DNA from: Streptomyces misionensis
GTDB taxonomy: Bacteria; Actinomycetota; Actinomycetes; Streptomycetales; Streptomycetaceae
NCBI RefSeq assembly: GCF_900104815.1
Contig: NZ_FNTD01000004.1
Coordinates: forward strand, 2,806,501 to 2,870,500
Length of the DNA stretch: 64,000 nucleotides
Reading direction: 5' to 3'
Positions within the stretch are counted from its first letter, which is position 1. Each line of letters begins with the position of its first letter. Shown here piece by piece: positions 23,547 through 33,285 of the stretch. Under the pieces are notes generated by a model. It saw only the letters and a list, made by a program, of their open reading frames with translations, ran no database searches and had not been told where the DNA came from. The position numbers and the translations under genes were made by a program.

Positions 23547-25373
23547 TCATCCCGCCTGGAGCACCAGCAGCGCCAGGTCGTCCTCCGGCGGGGCCTCGCC
23601 GAAGGTGTGCACCAGGTGGCGGATCCTTTCCGCGATCTCCTCCGCGGTGAGGCCGGCGCAGGAGGCCAGGGCGTCGGCGAGGCCGTCGGCGTCGTCGAAC
23701 TGGCGGGAGCCGCAGCGCCGCTCGGTCACCCCGTCGGTGACGCACAGCAGGCTGTCGCCGGGCAGCAGGTCCAGCGTCTCGCTGACGTAGGTCTCGTCCT
23801 CGACCACGCCGAGCAGGGTCTGCGGGCGGGCCGCGGTGCGCACGGCGCCGTCGGGGCCGAGGACCAGCGGGAGCGGGTGCCCGGCGGAGGCCAGGGTGCA
23901 GCGGACTCCGCCGTCGAACGGGATCAGCTCGCCGTAGAGCAGGGACAGGAAGCGGGTCTGCGGGCCCTCCCCGGGCACCACGGCCAGGCCGTCGGCGGCC
24001 ACCAGCGCGCGGGCCGCGGCGTCCGCGGCCTCGGTGGCGTCGTCCAGGAGGAGCTGGTTGAGGCGGTCCAGCACGTCGGCCACCCGGTAGCCCTCGCGGG
24101 CCAGCAGCCGCAGCCAGGGCCGGGCGAGGCCGATGACGACCGCCGCCTCCGGGCCCTTGCCCTGCACGTCGCCGATGGCGAAGCACCAGCGGCCGTCGCC
24201 CGCCGGGAACAGGTCGTAGAAGTCGCCGCTGGGCCCGCTCTTGTCGCAGGGCTCGTAGACCAGCGCGCTGCTCATCCCGGGGATCTCCGCGACCGCGCCG
24301 GGCAGCAGGCCCCGCTGGAGCACCGCGCTGATGGTGGCCTGGCGGGCGTACTGCCGGGCCGCGCCGATGGCGAGCGCCACCCGGCGGGCCAGGTCCTCGA
24401 CCAGCCCGGTGATCTCGTCCGGGAAGCGCACGAGCCCGCACCGCCCGATGACCAGCGTGCCGAGCGGCCGCCCGCCCGCGACCAGCCGGTACGCCAGCGC
24501 CGTGCCGTCGGCGCCCTGCGGGCCGAGCGAGGCGCCGGGCCACGGGTACGGCTCGGGGCCGAACCCCACCGCGTCCCCCGTCCGCGGCGGCTCCTTCTCC
24601 AGCGCGCCCCGCAGTTCCTCGATGCGGTTCTCGCTGGCGTGCCAGACCCGGGCGGGACCGTCGTACGACCCGCCGCGCGCCGACGCCTCGTCCTCCAGCC
24701 ACACCGCGCACCAGTCGGCGAGCCGGGGCACGATCAGCTGGCCGGTGAGGGCCGTGACCAGGTTCTCGTCCAGCTGCCCGGCGAGCAGGTCGGAGGCCTC
24801 GGCGAGGAAGGACAGCGCGCCCCGGCCGAGCCAGTCCCGGTCGCTGTCGGCGCGCTGTGCCTGCGGGGCCAGGTCCTCGGCGACCTCCAGGGCGTCCTGC
24901 GCGCGGGCGCCGGCCGGGGTCTCCTTGCCGCCCGGGGGCAGCCTGGCCCACACCGACTTGGCGCCGGTGCGGTAGGTGACGCCCCAGGACTCGGCGAGCG
25001 CGCCGACCAGCCGCAGCCCCCGCCCGTACTCCGGGATCTCGTACGGCGGCTCGCCCGCGGTCGCGTCGCGCGGCGGGCGGGCCGGGTGCCGGTCGCCGAC
25101 CTCGACCACGAACGCGCCGTCCTCCTCCAGGCACCAGTCCAGGTCCATCTCGGTGCCGGCGTGCACCACGGAGTTGGTGACCAGCTCGCTGACGACCGCC
25201 AGCGCGTCGTCCAGCAGCCGGGGCGCGACTGCGGGCGCCTCGGCCAGCGCGGCCCGCACCAGGGCCCGCGCGGAGCCCGGCGCGGCCGGGCTGCCGGGCA
25301 GCGTGACGTGACCGCGCGCCCCGGCGCCCCGGCCCTCGGTCTCCCACTGGGTGGGTATGGCCGCCATGTCCAT
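23547..25373 (-). CDS. SpoIIE-type PP2C phosphatase with anti-sigma-like ATPase and GAF domains
   Basis: A 608-residue signalling protein. Residues ~30-150 are an RsbW-like GHKL kinase domain (N box SELVTNSVVHAG, G1 VEVGDRHP, G2 YGRGLRLV). Residues ~190-355 are a GAF-like sensor with a conserved Trp-rich stretch. Residues ~370-600 are a PPM/SpoIIE phosphatase with metal Asp residues in PSGDFYDL, GDVQGKGPEAA, VTDGVTER and PPEDDLALL. Such proteins control anti-anti-sigma factors, and Streptomyces has many. It is presumably cytosolic. The ATG giving MDMAAIP is preferred; the ribosome site is weak. Confidence 0.9.
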   Translation of the reverse strand: MDMAAIPTQWETEGRGAGARGHVTLPGSPAAPGSARALVRAALAEAPAVAPRLLDDALAVVSELVTNSVVHAGTEMDLDWCLEEDGAFVVEVGDRHPARPPRDATAGEPPYEIPEYGRGLRLVGALAESWGVTYRTGAKSVWARLPPGGKETPAGARAQDALEVAEDLAPQAQRADSDRDWLGRGALSFLAEASDLLAGQLDENLVTALTGQLIVPRLADWCAVWLEDEASARGGSYDGPARVWHASENRIEELRGALEKEPPRTGDAVGFGPEPYPWPGASLGPQGADGTALAYRLVAGGRPLGTLVIGRCGLVRFPDEITGLVEDLARRVALAIGAARQYARQATISAVLQRGLLPGAVAEIPGMSSALVYEPCDKSGPSGDFYDLFPAGDGRWCFAIGDVQGKGPEAAVVIGLARPWLRLLAREGYRVADVLDRLNQLLLDDATEAADAAARALVAADGLAVVPGEGPQTRFLSLLYGELIPFDGGVRCTLASAGHPLPLVLGPDGAVRTAARPQTLLGVVEDETYVSETLDLLPGDSLLCVTDGVTERRCGSRQFDDADGLADALASCAGLTAEEIAERIRHLVHTFGEAPPEDDLALLVLQAG

Positions 25374-25548
25374 GCGGCCAGGGTGACAGAAGGGCGTCAC
25401 GCATAAGCGTGAAGTCACCGAACTGCCCACTCCTGGCCGAGAACCGTGCTACGACAGGACTGAAAGGCGGCGCCTTTCGAGCGCTCCCTTCCTTTCGGCC
25501 CCGCGCGCCCCGCCGCTCTCCCGCGTCCCGCCGCGGCTCCCGCGTCCG

Positions 25549-27423
25549 CTACTTCTCGCGCGTCCCGGCGTACATCTCGTCGATGAGCCCCTTGTACTCC
25601 CGCTCCACCACCGGCCGCTTCAGCTTCAGGCTCGGCGTGATCTCGCCGTGCTCCACGTCGAGGTCCCGCGGCAGCAGCCGGAACTTCTTGATGGTCTGCC
25701 AGCGCTGGAGCCCGGCGTTGAGCTGCTGGACGTAGCCGTCGACCATCTCGACCGTCGCCGGGGCGGCGACGATCTCGGCGTACGGCCTGCCCTCCAGGCC
25801 GTTCTCCTTCGCCCACTCCGTGATCGCGTCCTCGTCCAGGGCGATGAGGGCGGTGCAGTAGTTCCGGTCGGCGCCGTGCACGAGGATGTTGGAGACGTAC
25901 GGGCAGACCGCCTTGAACTGGCCCTCCACCTCCGCCGGGGCGACGTACTTGCCGCCGGAGGTCTTGATGAGGTCCTTCTTGCGGTCGGTGATGCGCAGAT
26001 AGCCGTCGGGCGAGAGTTCGCCGATGTCACCGGTGTGGAACCAGCCGTCGGACTCCAGCACCTCGTCGGTCTTGTCGGGCAGCTTGTGGTAGCCCTGCAT
26101 GATGCCCGGGCCGCGCAGCAGGATCTCGCCGTCGTCGGCGATGCGCACCTCCGTGCCGGGCAGCGGCTTGCCGACCGTGCCCGTGCGGTAGGCCTCGCCC
26201 GGGTTCACGAAGGAGGCCGCGGAGGACTCGGTGAGGCCGTACCCCTCCAGGATGTGGATGCCGGCGCCGGCGAAGAAGTAGCCGATCTCCGGGGCGAGCG
26301 CGGACGCGCCGGAGACACAGGCGCGCAGCCGGCCGCCGAAGGCCTCGCGGATCTTGGCGAAGACGAGGGTGTCGGCGACCTTGTGCTTGACGGCCAGGCC
26401 GAAGGGCACGGTGCGGTTGCCGGTGCGCCGGAAGTTGTCCTGCTCCGCCTTGGCGTACTCGCGGGCGACCTCGGCGGCCCACTGGAAGATCTTGTACTTG
26501 GCCGCGCCGCCCTCGCGGGCCTTGGCGGCGACGCCGTTGTAGACCTTCTCGAAGATGCGCGGCACCGCGGCCATGTACGTCGGCTGCACCACCGGGAGGT
26601 TCTCGATGATCTTGTCGACGCGGCCGTCCACGGCGGTGACGTGACCGATCTCGATCTGCCCGGAGGTGAGCACCTTGCCGAAGACGTGCGCGAGCGGCAG
26701 CCACAGGTACTGCACGTCGTCGGGGCCGAGCAGCCCGGTCGCGGAGATGGCCCGGGCCATGTACGACCAGTTGTCGTGCGGCAGGCGCACGCCCTTGGGG
26801 CGGCCGGTGGTGCCGGAGGTGTAGATGAGGGTGGCGAGCTGGTCCTTGGTGAGGGCGCCGACCCGCTCCTTGATCAGCTCCGGGTGCTGCCCCAGGTGGG
26901 CCGCGCCGCGCTTCTCCAGCTCGTCCAGGGTGATCACCCAGTCGTCGCCGTCCACGCCCGCCGGGTCGATGACGACGACCTTGGTCAGCTCCGGCAGCTC
27001 GGCGCGCTTCTCGGCGGCCTTGGCGACCTGCGCGGCGTCCTCCGCGATCAGCACCCGGCTCTCGGAGTCGGAGAGGATGAACGCGGACTCGTCGGCGTTG
27101 GTCTGCGGGTAGATCGTGGTGGTGGCGCCGCCGGCGCACATGATGCCGAGGTCGGCGAGGATCCACTCCACCCGGGTGGAGGAGGCCAGCGCCACCCGCT
27201 GCTCGGGCTGGATGCCCAGCTCGATCAGACCGGCCGCGATGGCGTAGACCCGCTCGGCCGCCCCCGCCCAGCTCAGCGACTTCCAGTCGTCGGGGCCCTG
27301 GCCGGACGCGGGGGGCACCGGGTAGCGGTAGGCCTCGGCGTCCGGTGTGGCCGCCACGCGCTCCAGGAAGAGGGCCGCGACGGACGGCGGTCGGTTCTCG
27401 ATCAGGGTCTGTGTGTCGCTCAC
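25549..27423 (-). CDS. Long-chain fatty acid-CoA ligase (FadD15-like)
   Basis: A 624-residue adenylate-forming enzyme that activates fatty acids with ATP and CoA. The P-loop is YTSGTTGRPKGV; A5 is EGYGLTESSAASFVNPG; A7 is WFHTGDIGELSPDGYL; A8 is ITDRKKDLIKTSGGKY with the conserved Lys of the linker. The GTG start is supported by GGAGG five bases upstream. Length and motifs resemble mycobacterial FadD15. It stands alone, with a 269-base upstream region that carries a palindrome. Confidence 0.93.
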   Translation of the reverse strand: MSDTQTLIENRPPSVAALFLERVAATPDAEAYRYPVPPASGQGPDDWKSLSWAGAAERVYAIAAGLIELGIQPEQRVALASSTRVEWILADLGIMCAGGATTTIYPQTNADESAFILSDSESRVLIAEDAAQVAKAAEKRAELPELTKVVVIDPAGVDGDDWVITLDELEKRGAAHLGQHPELIKERVGALTKDQLATLIYTSGTTGRPKGVRLPHDNWSYMARAISATGLLGPDDVQYLWLPLAHVFGKVLTSGQIEIGHVTAVDGRVDKIIENLPVVQPTYMAAVPRIFEKVYNGVAAKAREGGAAKYKIFQWAAEVAREYAKAEQDNFRRTGNRTVPFGLAVKHKVADTLVFAKIREAFGGRLRACVSGASALAPEIGYFFAGAGIHILEGYGLTESSAASFVNPGEAYRTGTVGKPLPGTEVRIADDGEILLRGPGIMQGYHKLPDKTDEVLESDGWFHTGDIGELSPDGYLRITDRKKDLIKTSGGKYVAPAEVEGQFKAVCPYVSNILVHGADRNYCTALIALDEDAITEWAKENGLEGRPYAEIVAAPATVEMVDGYVQQLNAGLQRWQTIKKFRLLPRDLDVEHGEITPSLKLKRPVVEREYKGLIDEMYAGTREK

Positions 27424-27500
27424 GACATCCTCCGGGGCCCGCGACAGCGCGGCTGGTACTCGGTGCGGCTGGGTTAACTCACGGTGGTGTTCGGGCTTGT

Positions 27501-27515
27501 TTAACTCGCGAGTAA
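27501..27515. promoter_or_regulatory. Candidate operator upstream of acyl-CoA ligase
   Basis: ACTCGCGAGT is a perfect 10-base palindrome (27504-27513) flanked by TTA and AA. The heptamer TTAACTC occurs here and again 27 bases away at 27474. It lies 78-92 bases upstream of the start codon in an AT-richer stretch, a suitable place for a TetR/FadR-type fatty-acid regulator. The regulator is unknown. Confidence 0.4.
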
Positions 27516-27693
27516 CTATCGAGCAGGCATCAGGGTAAGGCGCGAGTGCCCGCTGCGTAAGGGGCTTCGGCCTGTCTCTTTCCCCGCGCTCGCGCCCCTG
27601 GGCGGCGCCGGGTACGCGCGGGGGCCCGCCGCGCTTTCGCACGACGGGCCCCCTGGTGTCCGTTTTGGGCATGTGACCGGATGCCGGCTCCGG

Positions 27694-29568
27694 TTACTTC
27701 TTGCCCTTGCCCGACCCCGCGCTGTCATCGCTGGACAGGACGGCGATGAAGGCCTCCTGCGGAACCTCCACCGAACCCACCATCTTCATCCGCTTCTTGC
27801 CTTCCTTCTGCTTCTCCAGCAGCTTGCGCTTACGGGAGATGTCACCGCCGTAGCACTTGGCGAGGACGTCCTTGCGGATGGCGCGGATGGTCTCGCGGGC
27901 GATGACCCGGGAGCCGATGGCGGCCTGCACCGGGACCTCGAAGCTCTGCCGCGGGATCAGCTCCTTGAGCTTGGCGACGAGCCGTACGCCGTACGCGTAC
28001 GCCTGGTCCTTGTGGGTGATCGCCGAGAAGGCGTCGACCTTGTCGCCGTGCAGCAGGATGTCCACCTTGACCAGGCTGCTGGCCTGCTCGCCGGTGGGCT
28101 CGTAGTCGAGCGAGGCGTAACCGCGGGTCTTGGACTTCAGCTGGTCGAAGAAGTCGAAGACGATCTCCGCGAGCGGGAGGGTGTAGCGGATCTCGACCCG
28201 GTCCTCGGAGAGGTAGTCCATGCCGAGCAGGGTGCCGCGCCGGGTCTGGCACAGCTCCATGATCGCGCCGATGAACTCGGTGGGCGCGAGGATCGTCGCC
28301 CGCACGACCGGCTCGAAGACCTCGTCGATCTTGCCCTCGGGGAACTCGCTCGGGTTGGTGACCGTGTGCTCGCTGCCGTCCTCCATGACCACGCGGTAGA
28401 CCACGTTGGGGGCGGTGGCGATCAGGTCGAGGCCGAACTCGCGCTCCAGGCGCTCCCGGATCACGTCCAGGTGCAGCAGGCCGAGGAAGCCGACGCGGAA
28501 GCCGAAGCCGAGGGCGGCGGAGGTCTCCGGCTCGTAGACCAGGGCGGCGTCGTTGAGCTGGAGCTTGTCCAGCGCCTCGCGCAGCTCCGGGTAGTCGGAG
28601 CCGTCCAGCGGGTACAGGCCCGAGAACACCATCGGCTTGGGGTCCTTGTAACCGCCGAGTGCCTCGGTGGCGCCCTTGTGCTGGCTGGTGACGGTGTCAC
28701 CGACCTTGGACTGGCGGACGTCCTTCACACCGGTGATCAGGTAACCCACCTCGCCGACGCCCAGGCCGTCGGCCGGCAGCATCTCGGGCGAGCTGACGCC
28801 GATCTCCAGCAGCTCGTGGGTGGCGCCGGTCGACATCATCCTGATGCGCTCGCGCTTGTTGAGCTGGCCGTCGATGACACGGACGTACGTCACGACACCG
28901 CGGTAGGAGTCGTAGACCGAGTCGAAGATCATCGCGCGGGCGGGCGCGTCGGCGACGCCGACCGGGGCCGGGATGTCCCTGACGACCTTGTCGAGCAGCG
29001 CGTCGACGCCGAGACCGGTCTTCGCGGAGACCTTGAGCACGTCGTCCGGCTCGCAGCCGACCAGGTTCGCCAGCTCCTCGGCGAACTTCTCCGGCTGGGC
29101 GGCCGGCAGGTCGATCTTGTTGAGCACGGGGATGATCGTGAGGTCGTTCTCCATCGCCAGGTAGAGGTTGGCGAGGGTCTGCGCCTCGATGCCCTGGGCG
29201 GCGTCGACGAGGAGGATGGTCCCCTCGCAGGCGGCCAGCGACCGCGAGACCTCGTAGGTGAAGTCGACGTGCCCCGGGGTGTCGATCATGTTGAGGATGT
29301 GCGTCGTGCCCTGGTCGGGGCCCTCGGTCGGGGCCCAGGGCAGACGCACCGCCTGGGACTTGATCGTGATGCCGCGCTCGCGCTCGATGTCCATCCGGTC
29401 GAGGTACTGAGCACGCATCTGCCGCTGCTCGACCACACCGGTCAGCTGGAGCATCCGGTCGGCGAGCGTGGACTTGCCGTGGTCGATGTGCGCGATGATG
29501 CAGAAGTTGCGGATCAGAGCCGGGTCGGTACGGCTCGGCTCGGGCACATGGTTAGGGGTCGCGGGCAC
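27694..29568 (-). CDS. lepA: Elongation factor 4 (LepA)
   Basis: A 624-residue ribosomal GTPase of the back-translocase type. G1 is [10 protein letters not shown]3 DTPGHVDF, G4 NKID. The LepA-specific C-terminal domain is present ([24 protein letters not shown]), ending in a Lys-rich tail. The GTG giving [12 protein letters not shown] agrees with the usual Streptomyces N-terminus and has AGGAC upstream; further in-frame codons upstream (to 29628) lack support. It is divergent from rpsT, the classical lepA-rpsT neighbourhood. Confidence 0.96.
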   Translation of the reverse strand: MPATPNHVPEPSRTDPALIRNFCIIAHIDHGKSTLADRMLQLTGVVEQRQMRAQYLDRMDIERERGITIKSQAVRLPWAPTEGPDQGTTHILNMIDTPGHVDFTYEVSRSLAACEGTILLVDAAQGIEAQTLANLYLAMENDLTIIPVLNKIDLPAAQPEKFAEELANLVGCEPDDVLKVSAKTGLGVDALLDKVVRDIPAPVGVADAPARAMIFDSVYDSYRGVVTYVRVIDGQLNKRERIRMMSTGATHELLEIGVSSPEMLPADGLGVGEVGYLITGVKDVRQSKVGDTVTSQHKGATEALGGYKDPKPMVFSGLYPLDGSDYPELREALDKLQLNDAALVYEPETSAALGFGFRVGFLGLLHLDVIRERLEREFGLDLIATAPNVVYRVVMEDGSEHTVTNPSEFPEGKIDEVFEPVVRATILAPTEFIGAIMELCQTRRGTLLGMDYLSEDRVEIRYTLPLAEIVFDFFDQLKSKTRGYASLDYEPTGEQASSLVKVDILLHGDKVDAFSAITHKDQAYAYGVRLVAKLKELIPRQSFEVPVQAAIGSRVIARETIRAIRKDVLAKCYGGDISRKRKLLEKQKEGKKRMKMVGSVEVPQEAFIAVLSSDDSAGSGKGKK

Positions 29569-29656
29569 GCAGGGTCCTGTCTCTTGAGGCGCCTTATGCC
29601 TCGGGTCGGATCGATACGTAGTCTCCATGGTCCCACGCGGAGGGACCGAGGGGCGT

Positions 29657-29687
29657 TTTGGGCCGGTCGCAGGGCCACTGGTACTGT
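29657..29687 (+). promoter_or_regulatory. Putative rpsT promoter
   Basis: TTGGGC (29658-29663), 18 bases, TACTGT (29682-29687). This would give a leader of about 100 bases before the GTG start of rpsT. Typical for housekeeping sigma in Streptomyces, but not proven. Confidence 0.5.
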
Positions 29688-29793
29688 AGATGGCTGTGCC
29701 TCATGCCCTCTCGGCCGAGGCACGTCAGAGAAATTTTGGATCACCGGCACGGGACCCGAGCGGCCCCGTGCCTGAACCTGAAAAGGCTCCTTC

Positions 29794-30060
29794 GTGGCGA
29801 ACATCAAGTCCCAGATCAAGCGGATCAAGACCAACGAGAAGGCTCGGCTGCGCAACAAGGCCGTCAAGTCCTCCCTGAAGACCGCGATCCGCAAGGCCCG
29901 TGAGGCCGCTGCCGCGGGTGACCTCGAGAAGGCCACCGAGCTGCAGCGCGCCGCCGCGCGTGCCCTCGACAAGGCCGTCTCCAAGGGCGTCATCCACAAG
30001 AACCAGGCCGCCAACAAGAAGTCGGCGCTTGCTTCCAAGGTCGCGACCCTCAAGGGCTGA
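29794..30060 (+). CDS. rpsT: 30S ribosomal protein S20
   Basis: An 88-residue primary 16S rRNA-binding protein, strongly basic and helical. The N-terminal [19 protein letters not shown] matches the family, as does the C-terminal [16 protein letters not shown]. The start codon is GTG with AAAAGG nine bases upstream. It is monocistronic, between lepA (divergent) and a hairpin terminator shared with holA. Confidence 0.98.
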   Translation: MANIKSQIKRIKTNEKARLRNKAVKSSLKTAIRKAREAAAAGDLEKATELQRAAARALDKAVSKGVIHKNQAANKKSALASKVATLKG

Positions 30061-30190
30061 GTTCTCCCTTTGATCTGACCGCCGGAAGGACCCAGAGCGG
30101 GCCCTCTCTCATCCGCTCCCGACCGGCACCCAGAGCCTGTTCGCGGCCTGCGTTCGCCACGCGGGAACGGGCTCGACAGCTTTTGACCCG

Positions 30191-30234
30191 GAACCCCGGC
30201 CCCCTTCCCTTCCCCAGGGCGGGTGCCGGGGTTC
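30191..30234. terminator. Bidirectional terminator between rpsT and holA
   Basis: GAACCCCGGC and GCCGGGGTTC form a 10-bp stem with a C-rich 24-base loop that can pair further. It lies 130 bases past the rpsT stop codon and 17 bases past the end of convergent holA. Confidence 0.7.
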
Positions 30235-30251
30235 TCGGCGTACGGGAGCCG

Positions 30252-31241
30252 CTATCCGCGCCCGCGCGACCGGGCGGCCCGCGCGATCACCACGACCGCC
30301 TTCTCCAGCGCGTACTCGGGGTCGTCCCCTCCGCCCTTCACGCCCGCGTCCGCCTCGGCGACGGCCCGCATCGCGACCGAGACGCCGTCCGGCGTCCACC
30401 CCCGCATCTGCTGGCGCACCCGGTCGATCTTCCACGGCGGCATCCCCAGCTCCCGCGCCAGGTCCGCGGGGCGCCCCCCGCGCGCGGAGGACAGCTTCCC
30501 GATCGCGCGCACGCCCTGCGCCAGCGCACTGGTGATCATCACCGGGGCCACCCCCGTCGCCAGCGACCAGCGCAGCGCCTCCAGGGCCTCCGCGGTACGC
30601 CCCTCCACCGCCCGGTCCGCGACCGTGAAGCTGGAGGCCTCGGCCCGACCGGTGTAGTAGCGCCCGACGACGGCCTCGTCGATCGTGCCTTCGATGTCCG
30701 CGACCAGTTGGCTCACGGCGGACGCCAGCTCGCGCAGATCACTGCCGATGGCGTCGCACAGCGCCTGGCACGCCTCGGGGGTCGCCGAGCGCCCCGCGGC
30801 GCGGAACTCCCCCCGCACGAACGCCAGCCGGTCCGCCGGCTTGGTCATCTTCGGGCAGGCCACCTCCCGCGCCCCCGCCTTGCGCGCGGCGTCCAGCAGG
30901 CCCTTGCCCTTGGCGCCGCCCGCGTGCAGCAGCACGAGGGTGATCTCCTCGGCGGGCGAGGCGAGGTACGCCTTCACGTCCTTGACGGTGTCGGCCGACA
31001 GGTCCTGCGCGTTGCGCACCACGACGACCTTGCGCTCGGCGAACAGCGAGGGGCTGGTCAGCTCGGCGAGGGTGCCGGGCTGCACCTGGTCCGAGGTCAG
31101 ATCCCGTACGTCCGTGTCGGCGTCGGCGGCCCGGGCGGCGGCCACCACCTCCCGCACCGCACGGTCGAGCAGCAGGTCCTCCTGGCCCACGGCAACGGTC
31201 ACCGGGGCGAGGGGGTCGTCGTTCGCAGTCTTCCTGGCCAT
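30252..31241 (-). CDS. holA: DNA polymerase III delta subunit
   Basis: A 329-residue clamp-loader subunit that opens the beta sliding clamp. The N-terminal AAA-like domain includes VGQEDLLLDRAVREVV and FAERKVVVVRNAQDL, followed by KPADRLAFVRGEFRAAG. The collar domain ends with ARSRGRG. The start giving MARKTANDD is preferred to two upstream in-frame codons by comparison with the Streptomyces proteins I remember. comEC-comEA lies 2-4 kb upstream; comEC next to holA is a common arrangement. Confidence 0.94.
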   Translation of the reverse strand: MARKTANDDPLAPVTVAVGQEDLLLDRAVREVVAAARAADADTDVRDLTSDQVQPGTLAELTSPSLFAERKVVVVRNAQDLSADTVKDVKAYLASPAEEITLVLLHAGGAKGKGLLDAARKAGAREVACPKMTKPADRLAFVRGEFRAAGRSATPEACQALCDAIGSDLRELASAVSQLVADIEGTIDEAVVGRYYTGRAEASSFTVADRAVEGRTAEALEALRWSLATGVAPVMITSALAQGVRAIGKLSSARGGRPADLARELGMPPWKIDRVRQQMRGWTPDGVSVAMRAVAEADAGVKGGGDDPEYALEKAVVVIARAARSRGRG

Positions 31242-31307
31242 CGCACCAAGCATCCCACGCCCCACCGACAACGCCCCCGGCCGCGGCCCGCACCGCGCCC
31301 CCGGGGC

Positions 31308-31553
31308 CTACGGTTCCTCGCGCCAGCCGTCCCACTCCGCCGCGAACGCGTCCAGCTCCCGGGGGTCCAGCCGCTCCTCGTCGTCGGCCAGTACGACCAG
31401 CCACTGGGCGTCCTCGGCATCGTCCTCGCCGGCCAGCGCGTCGCGGAGCAGCCGGGGTTCCTCGTCCAGGCCGAACCGCTCCCCGAGCGCCTCGGCCGCC
31501 TCCTGCGCGGCGTCCCGGTCGGGCAGCACCAGCACGTGTCTCACATCGCTCAC
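31308..31553 (-). CDS. Small conserved hypothetical protein
   Basis: An 81-residue acidic protein. It begins MSDVRHVLVLPDRDAAQEAA and ends AEWDGWREEP, with a central LVVLADDEERLDP. The pattern of a beta strand, an amphipathic helix and a second strand suggests a small alpha/beta domain rich in Asp and Glu. No motif that I recognise. It is transcribed with holA (66-base gap). Strong third-position GC bias supports it as a real gene. Confidence 0.75.
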   Translation of the reverse strand: MSDVRHVLVLPDRDAAQEAAEALGERFGLDEEPRLLRDALAGEDDAEDAQWLVVLADDEERLDPRELDAFAAEWDGWREEP

Positions 31554-31594
31554 GCCGCCATTGTCCGGTACCCGCCCGGAAGCGAACCGCCAGG

Positions 31595-32476
31595 TCAGCC
31601 CTTGGGCACGATCTGCACGTCCAGGTCGACGCGGATGCTCGGCCCCACCACCGCGATCCCCCGGGCCAGCATCGACTGCCAGCTGACCGTGAAGTCGTCG
31701 CGGTGCAGTTCGGTGGTGGCCCGGCAGGCGGCCCGGGTCTCGCCCTCGATGCCGTTGCCGAGTCCGAGGTACTCGGTGTCGAGCGTCACCGTGCGGGTCA
31801 CGCCGTGCAGCGACAGCGCTCCGGTGACCGCCCAGCGGTTGCCGCCCTTGTGCGTGAAGCGGTCGCTGTAGAACTCCAGGGTCGGAAACCGCCGTACGTC
31901 CAGGAAGTCCCCCGAGCGCAGATGGTCGTCGCGCATCCGGACCCCGGTGTCGATGGACGCCGCGTCGATCACCACGTGCATCGCCGACTGCTCGATCCGC
32001 TCGGCGATCCGCACCGCCCCGGCGAACGAGTCGAACCGCCCGTGGACGCGGGCGAGTCCGATGTGCCGCGCCGTGAAGGCGATCGCGGAGTGCGCGGGGT
32101 CCACCTCCCAGTCGCCGGGCGCGGGCGGCTCGGGCGGCGGGGCGAGCTGGAGGGTGACGTCGCCCAGCGAGGCGAGGGTGTCCTCGGCGACCAGCGCGGT
32201 GGTCCGGTAGGGCGCGTACCCCTCGGCGGACACCGCGAGCCGGTACTCCCCGGCCGGCACGGTCGTCAGGAACGAGCCGTACGGGTCCGTACCGCCCGAC
32301 ACCACCTTGCGGCCCATCGGGTCGCTGACCGTGAACTCGGCGCCGGTGACCGGCTGGTTGACCGGGTCGACCACCCGGCAGCCGAGCACTCCCGCGCCGG
32401 GCGGTGTCCGCACCGCCCCCAGGGGACCCGTCCGCTGCATCCGGTTCGTCCGATCACCCAGCCAGCGGCCGAACAT
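31595..32476 (-). CDS. YceI-family protein with N-terminal carboxypeptidase-regulatory-like domain
   Basis: A 293-residue protein. Residues ~30-112 match a CarboxypepD_reg/transthyretin-like beta domain (GCRVVDPVNQPVTGAEFTV, YRLAVSAEGYAPYRT). After a Pro-rich linker, residues ~120-292 form a YceI lipocalin-like barrel, with WEVDPAHSAIAFTARHIGLA, the HDLRSGDF-like DHLRSGDFLDV, and ISLHGVTR-like LSLHGVTRTVTL. YceI proteins bind isoprenoid lipids and are often periplasmic, but this one has no signal peptide. The two-domain fusion is frequent in Streptomyces. Confidence 0.88.
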   Translation of the reverse strand: MFGRWLGDRTNRMQRTGPLGAVRTPPGAGVLGCRVVDPVNQPVTGAEFTVSDPMGRKVVSGGTDPYGSFLTTVPAGEYRLAVSAEGYAPYRTTALVAEDTLASLGDVTLQLAPPPEPPAPGDWEVDPAHSAIAFTARHIGLARVHGRFDSFAGAVRIAERIEQSAMHVVIDAASIDTGVRMRDDHLRSGDFLDVRRFPTLEFYSDRFTHKGGNRWAVTGALSLHGVTRTVTLDTEYLGLGNGIEGETRAACRATTELHRDDFTVSWQSMLARGIAVVGPSIRVDLDVQIVPKG

Positions 32477-32498
32477 CTACGACACACCCCTGTACGCC

Positions 32499-32518
32499 TC
32501 GACATCTTCTGTTGTCGA
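32499..32518. promoter_or_regulatory. Inverted repeat in divergent promoter region
   Basis: TCGACA, eight-base spacer, TGTCGA, in the 274-base AT-richer region between the YceI gene and the DUF3761 gene. It could be an operator or a hairpin; there is no further support. I see no other gene in 32477-32750. Confidence 0.35.
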
Positions 32519-32750
32519 AGGTTCATTCGATCACTGTTGCGGCTTTCGAGGCAACACGGGCCCACATCACGGCAATCCAGCGCATGCGCCGGAACTGTGG
32601 AAACTGCGGGAACTACGCCCTTTCGCCGCCCGGTGCCTGATTCGCACCACCCCTCACTCCATCACGAACGGGCCACTACTTCACGGAAACTTCACACGAA
32701 CATCACGAGTGGAGCTACGGTCCTACCTCCGAACTCGCTTGGGGGGACAC

Positions 32751-33260
32751 ATGAGCAACCCGTACGTCATGCCGCCACGGCCGCCGCACCCGCCCGAGCG
32801 AACGGCCCCGCGCTGGGCGCGCAAGCGGTACGTGCTGCCGGGGATCGGGCTCGCCTTCCTCCTCGGCATCGGAGCCGGCGCCGGTGGTCAGGGCGGCGGG
32901 GGCGACGCGCAGCCGGCGGCCGCCAAGGTCCGGCCGACCGCCACGGTCACCGCCACCGCCACCGCGACGGCCACCGAGACGGCGGCGCCCGGGCCCGCGC
33001 CCACGGTGACCGCCACGAAGACGGTGAAGGTCGAGGTGACCGTCACCCGGCACGCGCCGGCCGCGGGCTCGGGGAACTCCGGCGGCAGCGGGGGCTCGTC
33101 GGGCGGGTCGTCGGGGAGCGGGGGCTCCGGCTCCTCCGGAGGCACCGGCGGTGCCGGGAACGGCGCCACCGCCCGGTGCAACGACGGCACCTACTCGTAC
33201 GCCGCCCACCACCAGGGCGCCTGCTCGCACCACGGGGGCGTGGCCGTCTTCTACCGGTAG
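32751..33260 (+). CDS. Membrane-anchored DUF3761 protein
   Basis: A 169-residue protein with an N-terminal cytosolic Pro-rich segment and one transmembrane helix (YVLPGIGLAFLLGIGAG, about 25-45). A long Thr/Val/Ala linker follows (ATVTATATATATETAA), then a Gly/Ser-rich spacer, and finally a C-terminal DUF3761-type domain CNDGTYSYAAHHQGACSHH with two Cys and several His. The last domain is related to proteins found near phage or surface functions; metal binding is plausible. The ATG is preceded by GGGGGGA. It is monocistronic and convergent with comEC. Confidence 0.82.
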   Translation: MSNPYVMPPRPPHPPERTAPRWARKRYVLPGIGLAFLLGIGAGAGGQGGGGDAQPAAAKVRPTATVTATATATATETAAPGPAPTVTATKTVKVEVTVTRHAPAAGSGNSGGSGGSSGGSSGSGGSGSSGGTGGAGNGATARCNDGTYSYAAHHQGACSHHGGVAVFYR

Positions 33261-33285
33261 GCGGACCGCGCGGCGCGTCGGCCGT

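Noticed and set aside
29569..29628. Longer LepA N-terminus starting at 29628
   Set aside because: The GTG at 29568 has a Shine-Dalgarno and matches the family N-terminus; the extra 20 residues have no counterpart.
32940..33140. Short tandem repeats in the DUF3761 gene as a possible CRISPR-like or satellite array
   Set aside because: They encode Thr/Ala and Gly/Ser linkers with irregular units and lie inside the reading frame.
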